Assembly (NCBI RefSeq): GCF_000797515.1 | Contig: NZ_JSBN01000051.1 | Span: forward strand, 1 to 61,491 | DNA from: Sphingomonas sp. Ant H11 | Lineage (GTDB): Bacteria > Pseudomonadota > Alphaproteobacteria > Sphingomonadales > Sphingomonadaceae | Direction of reading: 5' to 3' | Length of the DNA stretch: 61,491 nt | In this document: piece by piece, positions 37,254 to 46,216 of the stretch | Layout: the number at the start of each line of letters is the position of its first letter | How positions within the stretch are numbered: the stretch's first letter is position 1 | Notes under the pieces: generated by a model | What the model was told of the DNA's origin: nothing | The model's database searches: none | What the model saw: only the letters and a program-made list of their open reading frames with translations | Made by a program: the position numbers and the translations under genes

Positions 37254-38034
37254 ATGCTCGAGCCAGTCCAATATCTGCTGGGCGCCGCTTCGGGCTCCGT
37301 CGTCGGTTTCACGCTTGGTCTGGTCGGGGGCGGAGGCTCGATTCTGGCGGTGCCCCTCATGGTCTATCTCGTGGGCGTGGCTTCGCCGCATGTCGCGATC
37401 GGCACCAGTGCACTTGCGGTCGCTGCCAATGCCGGCGCCAACCTCATTCCCCATGCCCGGCAGGGCACGATCAAATGGCGCTGCGCAGGCATGTATGCGT
37501 TTGCCGGTGTGCTTGGTGCCTATGGCGGTTCGACGCTGGGCAAGGCGTTCGACGGGCAGCACCTGCTCTTTCTGTTCGCGCTGCTCATGCTGGTGGTCGG
37601 CGCGCTGATGCTGCGCAATCGCGGCAATTTTGGGAAATCCCGACGTTCAGTGCCGGCGCGAAAATGCCCCCAAGGTCATTGCCTATGGCAGCGCGACGGG
37701 ACTGTTCTCGGGCTTCTTCGGCATTGGCGGCGGCTTCCTGATCGTGCCTGGCCTCATGGCCTCCACCGGCATGCCGATGATTAATGCGGTTGGCTCCTCT
37801 CTCGTCGCAGTGACAGCCTTTGGCCTGACGACGGCGCTCAACTACGCCTTTTCCGGGCTGATTGATTGGGGCCTGGCCGCGACCTTCATAGGCGGCGGTA
37901 TCATCGGCGGTGTCATTGGGGCAGCCGCATCCAAGCAGTTGTCCGCCCGCAAGGGTCTTCTCAACAGTGTCTTCGCGGTGCTGATCTTCTGTGTCGCCCT
38001 CTACATGCTCTGGAAAAGCTGGTCCGCAATGTGA
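37254..38034 (+). CDS. TauE/SafE family sulfite exporter, frameshifted
   Basis: A polytopic membrane protein of the TauE/SafE family: the two homologous halves carry GFTLGLVGGGGSILAVPLMVY and GLFSGFFGIGGGFLIVPGLM. About eight helices are expected. The frame breaks near 37630-37636 (GGGAAATCCC); removing one A gives GNPDVQCRRENAPKVIAYG and a stop at 38034. It follows the persulfide dioxygenase by eight bases, matching BigR-type operons where sulfite from persulfide oxidation is exported. Confidence 0.87.
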
Positions 38035-38128
38035 CACCTGCTCCAGCAGGATCGTCGAGCAACCCGACCGCTGCGGCACTCCGATTCTGGCAATGCCCCG
38101 CCAATGCCGTTGGTATTGCTTCTCGGAA

Positions 38129-38551
38129 TCAGGGTGTTAGTCTGGCAGGGCGCCGCCAGGGTGGCGCCGAGGCTTGAGAACCTCGCTTCTGGTCGCGGTG
38201 GGGAAGCTGCGCCGGAGCGCCGGGATGCACGGCGATCGCCTGGGTGGTGTTGAGCTGGAGGCGGTCGCACCAGGGGGAAAGCACCGCCTCGACGATACCG
38301 AGAATCAAACGATGTTGAACCAGCGCCGCCGCGTGCGGCGTCCGGATGAGAAGGCGACCGAACCGCTTGGTGGTGTCGCCGTAGAAGCCACCCTGGCCGA
38401 ATGGCGTGCGGGCGAAATCATTGGCCAGATCGTCGTCGAGCGCCGTGATCACTGCGGCCGGCAGTGCGTCGGGAATGATACAATAGCCCTGGGCCATCAG
38501 GTCGGCGGTGTGCCGCGCGATCTCGCCGGATAGGTCGGGTGTGTCGGTCAT
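38129..38551 (-). pseudogene. Phytanoyl-CoA dioxygenase family (PhyH), truncated
   Basis: The first ~120 residues match Fe(II)/2-oxoglutarate dioxygenases of the PhyH type: ADLMAQGYCIIPDAL, then RFGRLL and the Fe-binding HRDQ (HxD). Intact members are about 250-280 residues with a second His and Arg; here the similarity stops right after HRDQ near 38188, and a short Arg/Pro-rich tail follows. The gene is third in the luxR-luxI operon, an arrangement common in sphingomonads. The truncation lies exactly where the sulfide cluster ends, suggesting an insertion or deletion junction. Confidence 0.75.
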
Positions 38552-38568
38552 GTTCCGTCTCCCCCGCG

Positions 38569-39183
38569 TCAGGCCGCGACGCGTCGGTCGACGCGCAGCG
38601 CGGCTGCCGTGGTACGTCCGGACTCGAGCAGGCTCGGCGTTTCCGGGGTGATTTCGATGCGGAGCGCCGCCAGCATCGTGCCATCGATGACGCGCGGCAG
38701 CCCGAGCGGCATGCAGCGCCAGCCAAAGGCGAGTATCTGCTGGAACCAGCCCATCTCCGCGATCGCGCTATAGGCGGTGATCCCCGTCGCCAGCGCATGA
38801 TCGACCAGCGCGGTTACCAGCATGTCGCGCACCTGGCGGCGCTCGCGCGCGCTCAGCCCGCGATCGAGGCAGAAGCGCGTGATCTCGAAGATGTCGGCGG
38901 CCTGCGGCGGCGCCTCGTCGCACAGTTCTGCATAGAGGCTGTCGAGGATATGCGGCCGCGTCGTCGGCAGGAGCCGGGCCGATCCGAGATGGGTGCCGTC
39001 GGGGTTGGCGAGGATCAGATAGGTTGCGTGGACATCGTCGAACTGGTCGATCTCATAGCGGCCATCAAGGACCGGTACGTCCCACTTTAGCAGATCGACG
39101 AAGACCGACTTGCGGGCGGCGAACATCGAACGCAGGACCGCGTCTGATGCCGACCGCGCGGCGGATTGAACAACATGCAGCAT
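38569..39183 (-). CDS. Acyl-homoserine-lactone synthase (LuxI family)
   Basis: A LuxI-type enzyme making an AHL from acyl-ACP and SAM. Conserved positions are visible: R (FAARKSVFVDLLKWDVP, with F and W), the acidic DQFDD, R of GSARLLPT, and FEITRFCLD. The likely start is the ATG at 39183, with AGGAG upstream; an earlier in-frame codon at 39213 is less good. It follows the LuxR-type gene by about 57 bases. The acyl chain cannot be predicted by eye. Confidence 0.93.
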   Translation of the reverse strand: MLHVVQSAARSASDAVLRSMFAARKSVFVDLLKWDVPVLDGRYEIDQFDDVHATYLILANPDGTHLGSARLLPTTRPHILDSLYAELCDEAPPQAADIFEITRFCLDRGLSARERRQVRDMLVTALVDHALATGITAYSAIAEMGWFQQILAFGWRCMPLGLPRVIDGTMLAALRIEITPETPSLLESGRTTAAALRVDRRVAA

Positions 39184-39239
39184 GAAATTGGCTCCTTGAC
39201 CGTGATCGGCCAAGGGTCGCCCTGCTGCGGGTCACGCCG

Positions 39240-40013
39240 CTATTCCGGAAAAGGGTAATATCGGCGGCGAAAGATATCGGAGAAGGTCAGCGTTCCGTCG
39301 AAGAGCGTCAGGATCACCAGATATGTCCGCTTGTTCACACCGTAGCGCTCGCAAGCCTGCTTGATATGGCGGGCAACAGTCTCCTCGCCGACACCCAGGA
39401 TTTGGCTGATTTCCCAGTCGCTCTTGCCCCGCGCGACCCAGAGCACGCAGTCGCGCTGGCGGTCGGTGAGGACCGGCCGCGGCGGCATCTGGAGGCCTCC
39501 GCGCATTGCCCAGAGCCGCCGCGCGCCCTCGAACGCGAACATCCCCGCAAGCTGCGCCAGCGGCAGCATCTCTTGGCGGATCGGCCGGCCCGCCTCGTTT
39601 GCGAACGAGCAGGAGCCGCGCGCCTCGCCGGGCACATGCGCCGGGACCGTAAAGCCGTCGCCGATACCCTGGTCGCGGCCCAGCGCCAGCACCCGGTGGT
39701 CTTCGCGGGTCATCGGGATCATCTCAGACATCCGCGACCACGGGAAACCCAGGCTGGTCATATGGCTCGCGCGGTGGACCGGGTCAGAGACGCCGAGCGC
39801 ATTGCGGTCATAATAATCGGCCCAGCGCGCCGGATAATTATGGAGGCGAATGGCGCTGCCGCTGGCCGCGACAATGTCGACATGATGCGTCAGCGCGAAA
39901 TATTGGAAGCCCAACTGGGCAGTCACCGCCGCCATTGCGGTGGTGAGATCGTCCGCGCTCGCCGCGGCCTCGACAACGCGCATAAACTGCGTCGCCATGC
40001 TGTGCATGCCCAT
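39240..40013 (-). CDS. LuxR family autoinducer-binding transcriptional regulator
   Basis: A 257-residue quorum-sensing regulator. The N-terminal autoinducer domain has NYPARWADYYDRN and DPVHRAS (the conserved W/Y/D ligand residues); the C-terminal HTH is LTDRQRDCVLWVARGKSDWEISQILGVGEETVARHI. It lies upstream of luxI in the same operon, so it is the cognate receptor. The ~257 bases before it are the promoter; a lux box could not be assigned with confidence. Confidence 0.92.
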   Translation of the reverse strand: MGMHSMATQFMRVVEAAASADDLTTAMAAVTAQLGFQYFALTHHVDIVAASGSAIRLHNYPARWADYYDRNALGVSDPVHRASHMTSLGFPWSRMSEMIPMTREDHRVLALGRDQGIGDGFTVPAHVPGEARGSCSFANEAGRPIRQEMLPLAQLAGMFAFEGARRLWAMRGGLQMPPRPVLTDRQRDCVLWVARGKSDWEISQILGVGEETVARHIKQACERYGVNKRTYLVILTLFDGTLTFSDIFRRRYYPFPE

Positions 40014-40270
40014 GGGGCCGCTTCACGATCGCCGGCGATGTCTCAAGTCACCGCAATTCCGGTGATCGCCCTTTCCCGACACTTCGGGCCGGACTCTGGT
40101 GTCTCACGTCAGTGTCCGACGACTCCAGTAATAAAACTGTCATATCACAGAGGCTTTTCGCGAAAAAGCACGGCTCAACTCGATCCGGGACCGCCAAGTC
40201 GCAAATTGACCGTTACATCCATTTTGGTTGTTCTTGATCGCCGCCCCGATTGCTTTGCCAGGGGTGGCCG
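40014..40270. other. Divergent intergenic region luxR/DUF2285 gene
   Basis: About 257 bases. GACAC and GTGTC direct and inverted fragments occur at 40077-40115, and CTGTcatatcACAG at 40138-40151 is a short dyad, but no clear 20-bp lux box stands out. Promoters for luxR (minus) and the DUF6499 gene (plus) must lie here. Confidence 0.4.
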
Positions 40271-41063
40271 ATGAGCGTGCCGACTGGCGGGCAACCCTCG
40301 CCGGACTGGCGCGACGCGGCGGGGTATGCGCGACTGCGCGGAATCGATCGCGCCGGATTGATGTGGGAATGGGTGCGCCGCGATCCCGACTATATTGCCT
40401 GGCATGTGCGGGCCAGTAGCGTCACCCGTGGCGTCCGTCCCGAACCGCTTGCATGGGGGCTTCACTTTCGCCGAGAATCCGAGCCGCGCTGCGCCCGAGG
40501 CCCGGATTATCTGGCATGTCGATTTCGATCCGGCAACGATTTCCGTCGCCGCCATTCCCGCGGATCGGGCGGATCCCGACAGCCTGGATCTTGACCTCAT
40601 CGCGCCTTGGCTTGCCATCGCGATCGACGCGGACGAACGCGAACATGCCGTCCTTTCCGATGGCTGGCATCACATCCGTTTCGATGTCGAGGAAGGCCGC
40701 CTGTCGGGACAGCAAGCGGTCCTGCTGCACTTCAGATTGCGGGGCATAGTGTCTTCGGAGCGGAGATTGCTGCCGCTGCGCCGATTCCTCGACCTGTGTC
40801 GCAGGCGACGGTTCGCGCGCTCGTTGTTTCCGCCCGATCCCCAGATCACGCGCCTTATCGATATGCTCCGCGTCCATGATGCGCTCAGGGAAGGTGCCAG
40901 CCAGCGCGAGATTGGAGCCGCTCTGTTCGGCGAGGAACGAATTGCACGAGAGTGGAACGCTGCGTCCGATTCACTTCGCTCGCGGGTCCGTCGCCTGGCG
41001 CGTGAGGCCGGCGTTATGGCTGTGGGCGGCTATCGCTCGTTGCTCGGCAAAAAATCACGATAG
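40271..41063 (+). CDS. DUF6499-DUF2285 domain protein, frameshifted
   Basis: The N-terminus (PDWRDAAGYARLRGIDRAG...WVRRDPDYIAWH) matches DUF6499, and the C-terminal part, in the next frame, DUF2285 (QITRLIDMLRVHDALREGASQREIGAALFG...SDSLRSRVRRLAREAG). Removing one G in GGGG near 40457-40460 fuses them (AWGFTFAENPSRAAPEARIIWH). Such proteins sit in rhizobial and sphingomonad integrative elements and plasmids, possibly as DNA-binding regulators. The usual partner genes are absent here. Confidence 0.78.
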
Positions 41064-41250
41064 CGAGTTCGCTTGTGTTTCCGCCACGCTGAAACGCTCT
41101 CGGGTACTCGGGCCACATCCAAAGACGAGCCGGCTCGCATACGGCTCACTGCCGGCTGCGATGGCTCGACATTAGCGGGGCGCATCGTTCGATTGCATTC
41201 GAATTCGGTGCCGACCAGCCGGGGGAAGCCGGCCGGCACCGAGCGCTGGC
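41064..41250. other. Intergenic region with GC-rich inverted repeat
   Basis: About 187 bases with no gene. CGGTGCCG (41206-41213) and CGGCACCG (41234-41241) form an 8-bp inverted repeat with a GC-rich loop, placed just past the ferritin-like gene stop on the minus strand. It could end transcription but has no T-tract. Confidence 0.4.
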
Positions 41251-41727
41251 TTACCGGGGCGACAGTTTCGCCAGCGCAGCCTTGTAAGCTTCGTAATGCG
41301 TACCTTCGTCGACCGCGATCTGGCGGAACATGGCCGCGACTTTGACGTCGCCATCGGCCTCGGCCTGCCTGGCGAAATCGATATACATGGTGACGTTCTC
41401 ATAGTGCTCGCCGGCCATGGCGTCCTCGAGGTTCGCGTCGTTCTTGCCGCCAAGCGGCAACGCCTGGGCTTCGCGATCGAAATGCTCATTGGCCTCGATG
41501 TTCGCCGACTCTCGGAACAGCCTGGCGAGTTCGGGCTTGCCAGCAGCCTCGGCCTGGTCGGCATAACGAAGATATTTGAGGTTGGCATAGGCCTCGCCGT
41601 GCATCGCGGCCTCGAGATTGGCGCGCGTCTGTGCCGAAAGCGGCTTCGGCTCGGGGGGAGCGGCCATGGCGCCGGTGGATAGGAGGGCAGCAGCGCAGGT
41701 CGCCGCCGAAAGCAGGATTCGGTTCAT
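41251..41727 (-). CDS. Periplasmic ferritin-like/rubrerythrin-type diiron protein
   Basis: A 158-residue protein with a signal peptide (MNRILLSAATCAAALLSTGAMA) and a four-helix ferritin-like domain. The two diiron half sites are visible: HGEAYANLKY with EANEHF, then AGEHYENV with DEGTHYE. It lacks a rubredoxin-like Cys4 domain, so it is an erythrin rather than full rubrerythrin. It may bind iron or remove peroxides in the periplasm. I selected the Met at 41727 as the signal-peptide start, with CGGAG upstream. Confidence 0.82.
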   Translation of the reverse strand: MNRILLSAATCAAALLSTGAMAAPPEPKPLSAQTRANLEAAMHGEAYANLKYLRYADQAEAAGKPELARLFRESANIEANEHFDREAQALPLGGKNDANLEDAMAGEHYENVTMYIDFARQAEADGDVKVAAMFRQIAVDEGTHYEAYKAALAKLSPR

Positions 41728-41931
41728 GATGAAAACTCCGGGTTGCGCCGAGAGCGGCGACAACCGGCATCTCGACCGAAGTCCTGACGCATCCCTGACG
41801 TTGCTTCGAAAATAACTTCGAAGTGCTGGTCGATTTCTATTTCACTGCCCTGTCAGCTTTTCGTCAGCGGCGGGGACCAGATCGATCGAACCGGGCGCAT
41901 CGCCCCACCTCCGACGATCAAGGATTGCCCC

Positions 41932-42212
41932 ATGAAGCGTTCTCTTATGCTCAAGCTCGTTTTGACCGCATCCGCCCTCTCCATCACTTCCATCGCCGTT
42001 GCAGCGCCCGTGTGCACCACTGTGCCGCAGGCGAAGTGGCTGACGCCGGTGCAGATGAAGGCGAAGATCGCCAAGATGGGCTACCGCGACATCAAGGTCT
42101 TCCAGGTGTCGGGCAGTTGCTACGAAATCTACGCCCACACCAAGGACGGCAAGCGCGCCGAAGTCTATTTCAACCCGGTGACCGCGCCGTCGTTCAGAAC
42201 AACGTCGATTGA
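41932..42212 (+). CDS. PepSY domain-containing secreted protein, frameshifted at 3' end
   Basis: A ~93-residue exported protein: signal peptide (MKRSLMLKLVLTASALSITSIAVA), then one PepSY domain (LTPVQMKAKIAKMGYRDIKVF, ending KRAEVYFNPVTG). A G seems lost near 42184; restoring it gives GAVVQNNVD and a stop at 42212, the usual ending. Single PepSY proteins often sit next to cytochrome b561 and two-component genes, as here, and may modulate them; the function is unknown. Confidence 0.82.
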
Positions 42213-42214
42213 TC

Positions 42215-42816
42215 ATGGCTGAGGTTGGCGCCGCTCCGCTCGCTATCCCTCCCGTCCCGGGCAAAGCCCGGGTCAGGGTGTGGGATCCGCTCGTCCGCAT
42301 CTTTCACTGGACCGTCGCGGGCGGCGTCATCGCCAACCTGACCTTCCTGCGCCACGAGGAGGCGCCGCATATCTATGTCGGATATGCCGTTTTGGCGGCG
42401 CTCGCCATTCGGCTCGGCTGGGGCTTCGTGCGCGCGGACATGCCCGCTTCGCCAGCTTCGTGCCGGGGCCGCGACGGCTGCTCGGCTATTTCGGAGCCAT
42501 GATGCGGCATCGCGAACCGCGTTACGTCGGCCATAACCCCGCCGGCGCGGCGATGATCGTCTTGCTCATGGCGCTGCTCGCCACGGTTGGCACGACCGGG
42601 TGGATGATGGGCCTCGACGCCTTCTGGGGTATCGCCTGGGTCGAAACGCTGCACGAGGTCACGGCCAACCTGTTGATCGGCGCGGTCGCGCTGCATGTGA
42701 TCGGCGCTATCGTCGAAAGTGTGCGTCACCGCGAGAATCTGCCGCTCGCGATGATTACCGGCTACAAGCGTGCCGCGGAGGGGACGGATATCGATCATGC
42801 GCCTGTTGCTCGTTGA
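42215..42816 (+). CDS. Cytochrome b561-like (cytochrome b/b6 domain) protein, frameshifted
   Basis: A ~200-residue di-haem b-type cytochrome with four helices: WDPLVRIFHWTVAGGVIANL (haem His), GHNPAGAAMIVLLM, LHEVTANLLIGAVALHVIGAI (two His). The frame breaks near 42435-42441; adding one base gives GHARFASFVPGPRRLLGYFG. It begins three bases after the PepSY stop and overlaps the response regulator start by about 20 bases. It likely transfers electrons from quinol to a periplasmic acceptor. Confidence 0.82.
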
Positions 42817-43481
42817 AGATAATGCCCGGCTGGCGAGCCTGATCCGCGAAGGCCTCGACCGGCAGGGCTTCGCGGTTGACTGGTGCGAAACCGTCGACGC
42901 GCCGAGCATGCGCTCAGGATCAATGATTATGACCTGATGCTGCTCGATCTCGGCCTGCCCGATGGCGAGGGTCTCGATCTTGTTCGATCCTTGCGCCGGC
43001 GCAGGATATGATGCCGATCCTGGTTCTGACGGCGCGTGGTGGACTCGACGACCGGGTGATGGGCCTCGATGCCGGCGCCGACGACTATCTGGTCAAGCCG
43101 TTCCAGATCCCCGAGCTGGCCGCGCGCTGCCGTGCCTTATTGCGACGCCCCGGCGCTTCGCTTGGCACCCATCTGACCGTCGGCAATGTCATCCTCGATT
43201 CGGCCGAGCGCTCGGTGACGGTCGGGGGAACACCGGTCGACGCCACGCCACGCGAAGTCGACCTGCTCGAATGCCTGCTCCGGCGCGCGGGGCATGTTGT
43301 TGCCAAACCGGCGCTCGAAGGCGCGCTTTATTCGATGGATGCCGAGGTTACGCCGAACGCGCTCGAGGCGTGCGTGTCGCGGCTGCGCAAACGCCTGACC
43401 TCCGCCGCCGCTGACGTGCAGATCCGCACCGTCCACGGCGTCGGCTATGCCTTGTTCGCCCCCGCCACTGTCCATGGATAA
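42797..43481 (+). CDS. OmpR-family response regulator, two frameshifts
   Basis: Starts MRLLLVEDNARLASLIREGL. After restoring one base near 42901 (AAEHALRINDYDLMLLDLGLPDG with the phospho-acceptor Asp) and one near 42999 (RRRQDMMPILVLTARGG), it reads through to a winged-helix effector (DATPREVDLLECLLRRAGHVV, then RLRKRL and TVHGVGYAL). It resembles QseB/PmrA-type regulators. It is coupled to the histidine kinase gene by overlap and probably controls the PepSY-cytochrome b operon. Confidence 0.85.
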
Positions 43482-44814
43482 GGCCGGCAATCGCAAGCGA
43501 GGGCCGACGGGACCGGCCCTGTTCCGTCAGATTGCGACCCGGCTCGCCGGGTTTACGCTCCTATTTGCGTTGCTCGACGTTGCGATCGTCGTGTTCACCT
43601 ATAGCAGCCAGCCGGAATCGCTCGCGCAGGAACTGCTGACGCTGGAGGCCGGAAAAGCGCAATCCGCGACCGCCTTGGCACCCGATTTCCTTGCCGGTCC
43701 CCCGGGGGCCGAGCACTGGTCAGCCCGCTATGTCGACCAACGGGAGGTAGCCGCGGCGCAGCCAACGATTGGGTCGGTCTCTTCCCCCGGCACCCTGATG
43801 GACTGGACAAGGCGGGAGCGGGTGCCGGCCGGCTACCGGATAACGGGCGTTCGATCGGTTGTTCAGGACGGCCAACGACGCTGGCTGTTCATGCAGTTCG
43901 AAGGCGACGGCATCCGGCCCTATGTTCCCGTCATCGTCAACGAGATCGTCCAGCATGTCGCGCTGCCGCTGATCCCGCTGTCGGCGCTGCTGCTGCTGTT
44001 CAACGTCGTCGCGGTCCGGCGGGTTCTCACGCCGCTCAAGCGGGCTGAGGCGGAAGTCGATGCGCTTGATCCCGAAAACGGTCTGTCGCGCTTGTCGGAG
44101 GTGACCGAGCCGCGCGAGGTGAATACCCTCGTGCGTGCCGTCAACCGCGCGCTTATGCGCCTTGATGAATCGATGGCGATCCTGCGCGGCTTCACCGCCA
44201 ACGCGGCCCATGAACTGCGCACGCCGCTGTCGATCATGCAATTGTCGCTCGACCGGCTGCCACCGAGCGAGGTGCGCGACGAACTGCAGGCCGATACCCA
44301 GCATATGACCCGCCTGGTCGGCCAGATGCTCGATCTGGCCCAGGCCGACGCGCTTGCGGTCGAGCCATGTATGCTGGTCGATCTCGCCGAGATTGGGCGC
44401 GATGTCGTGGCGATGATGGCACCGAAGGTGTTCGCTGCAAACCGCGACCTGAGATTCGAGGCGAACGGCGAGACCATGGTGCTGGGCCATGCCGAAGCGA
44501 TCACCCGCATCTATCGCAACCTCATCGACAATGCGCTGGCGCACGCGCCCGGCGACACGCCGATCGATGTGACCGCGGGTCCCGGCCCCCAGCTCACCGT
44601 GCGCGATTATGGCCACGGCATAGCTGACGAAGACCTGCCGCATATCTTCGAACGGTTCTGGCGCAAGGACCGGCGCAAGTCCGATGGCGCGGGGCTTGGT
44701 CTTGGTATCGTCCAACGGCTCGCGCAGGCGCATGGCGGCACCATCACCGTCGAGAACCCGACAGGCGGCGGCGCGCTCTTCCGGGTTTCGTTCGCTGCGC
44801 CCGCGCGGGGCTGA
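43474..44814 (+). CDS. Sensor histidine kinase
   Basis: A 446-residue EnvZ/QseC-like kinase: two membrane helices (about 27-45 and 165-190) enclosing a periplasmic sensor of ~115 residues, a HAMP linker (RRVLTPLKRAEAEVD), H-box AAHELRTPLSIM, N-box NLIDNALAHA, G boxes DYGHGIADEDLP and GAGLGLGIV. Its ATG at 43474 overlaps the regulator stop. The sensor domain is not recognisable; the signal may be redox or metal because of the neighbouring genes. Confidence 0.92.
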   Translation: MDKAGNRKRGPTGPALFRQIATRLAGFTLLFALLDVAIVVFTYSSQPESLAQELLTLEAGKAQSATALAPDFLAGPPGAEHWSARYVDQREVAAAQPTIGSVSSPGTLMDWTRRERVPAGYRITGVRSVVQDGQRRWLFMQFEGDGIRPYVPVIVNEIVQHVALPLIPLSALLLLFNVVAVRRVLTPLKRAEAEVDALDPENGLSRLSEVTEPREVNTLVRAVNRALMRLDESMAILRGFTANAAHELRTPLSIMQLSLDRLPPSEVRDELQADTQHMTRLVGQMLDLAQADALAVEPCMLVDLAEIGRDVVAMMAPKVFAANRDLRFEANGETMVLGHAEAITRIYRNLIDNALAHAPGDTPIDVTAGPGPQLTVRDYGHGIADEDLPHIFERFWRKDRRKSDGAGLGLGIVQRLAQAHGGTITVENPTGGGALFRVSFAAPARG

Positions 44815-44886
44815 TAGAGCGAGGCGCAATCGGCAATCGAGGCTTACCTGCTACCCTATATTCTCCTTTTTGCCGTCGTTCTCGGC

Positions 44887-45429
44887 GTGAACCTGATGCC
44901 AGCGTTCGGCCCGCCGACATGGTCGATCATCGTCCTGTTCGGGCTCGGCACGCAGATGCCGACACCGGCGATCATCCTGACGGGAGCGCTCGCGGCAGCG
45001 TCGGGCCGGTTCCTGCTTGCGCTTGGCTTCCGGCTTCTCGGCAACCGCGTATCGGTACGAACGCGGCGCAACCTTGCGGCAGCACGCGCCGCTTTGGAAC
45101 GGAACAAGCGCGGTGGCCTTGTCGCGCTGGCACTCTTTGCGCTTTCGCCGGTGCCATCCGCGCAACTTTTCGAAGCCGCCGGATTGACCCGCGTTCGACT
45201 GGCAGGCTTCACAATTGCTTTCTTCGCGGGACGGATCATTTCCTATTCGATCTACGCATTCACCGCGAAGAGTATTCAGAAATCTTCGATGGGCGACGTT
45301 CTTCTCGATGCTTTCACCAGCCCGGCCAGCATCGTTATTCAGGTTCTGATGATCGTCGCACTTGTTGGCCTGACCCGGATCGACTGGGCGCGACACCTTG
45401 GGGGAAACGCTCCGACAGACCGCCAATAG
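44887..45429 (+). CDS. Membrane protein, VTT/DedA-like (uncertain)
   Basis: At least 180 residues with about five hydrophobic helices, including FGPPTWSIIVLFGLG and FTIAFFAGRIISYSIYAF. It resembles small VTT/YqaA-type membrane proteins, but I am not sure. The first usable start is the GTG at 44887; the in-frame sequence upstream to 44836 (IEAYLLPYILLFAVVLG) is clearly a transmembrane helix but has no ATG, GTG or TTG before the kinase stop. The true start may be a non-standard codon or hidden by an error. Confidence 0.6.
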   Translation: MNLMPAFGPPTWSIIVLFGLGTQMPTPAIILTGALAAASGRFLLALGFRLLGNRVSVRTRRNLAAARAALERNKRGGLVALALFALSPVPSAQLFEAAGLTRVRLAGFTIAFFAGRIISYSIYAFTAKSIQKSSMGDVLLDAFTSPASIVIQVLMIVALVGLTRIDWARHLGGNAPTDRQ

Positions 45430-45490
45430 CGCCAGGCGTCAGGTCTCCGTCAGAAGTCGAGTCCAGGATCACCGCACCACGGAGGTGATC

Positions 45491-46216
45491 ATGTCTGACA
45501 CATCGACTGCCAATTCACAGCCATCAGCAACGATCCGCGTTTGGGATCTGCCCGTGCGGCTGTTCCATTGGCTGCTGGTCGCCACGATCCTGGTGGCATT
45601 CCTGTCCTCGGAAGAAGACAGCGCGCTTGCGCCCTGGCATGTCCCCGCGGGCTGGGTCGCCGCCGTGCTTATCGCATTCCGTCTCGTCTGGGGTCTTGTC
45701 GGCGGCGAACACGCCCGCTTCGCCAATTTCCTGAAGCCCGGGCAGATCGCGCACCATCTTCGCGGCCTGTTCGCCGGCAAGCCCGAGCGGTCGATCGGGC
45801 ATAATGCGCTTGGCGGCCTGGCGATTGTCGCGTTGCTCGGTACGGTCGGCGGCATCGTCTATACCGGCGCGACGATGCAGGGCGAAGGCGGCGAAGGCCT
45901 CCACGAAGCGCTGGCGAACATCCTTCTCGGCCTGATCGCGATGCATGTCGTCGCGGTCATCGCCATGTCGCTCATCACGCGCGATAACCTGATCCGCGCC
46001 TTCATCACCGGCCGCAAGCGAGCGGCCCTGCATCCGGGCGTGCCCGACGCCCGGCCGCCCGCCACGCTGGCTGTCCCGCTCGCCGTGGCCGCCATTGGTG
46101 CTTCTACTTATGGAGCACTGGCGCTCGACCCCCTAGCCTTCACCCCCGGTGCGCATGCCGAGGCGGGCGAACGGGGCGACGGCGCGGCTGCGAAGGGCGA
46201 ACAGGACGATGACTAG
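45491..46216 (+). CDS. Cytochrome b561-like (cytochrome b/b6 domain) protein
   Basis: A 241-residue di-haem cytochrome b with the same layout as the one at 42215: [53 protein letters not shown] short linker, a fifth hydrophobic segment ([19 protein letters not shown]) and an acidic tail follow. GGAGGTG precedes the ATG at 45491. It is a paralogue of the first cytochrome and overlaps the VIT gene start, so the redox and metal genes are co-transcribed. Confidence 0.87.
   Translation: MSDTSTANSQPSATIRVWDLPVRLFHWLLVATILVAFLSSEEDSALAPWHVPAGWVAAVLIAFRLVWGLVGGEHARFANFLKPGQIAHHLRGLFAGKPERSIGHNALGGLAIVALLGTVGGIVYTGATMQGEGGEGLHEALANILLGLIAMHVVAVIAMSLITRDNLIRAFITGRKRAALHPGVPDARPPATLAVPLAVAAIGASTYGALALDPLAFTPGAHAEAGERGDGAAAKGEQDDD

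Noticed and set aside
40061..40151. Possible lux box upstream of luxR
   Set aside because: GACAC/GTGTC fragments are present but do not form a convincing 20-bp dyad.
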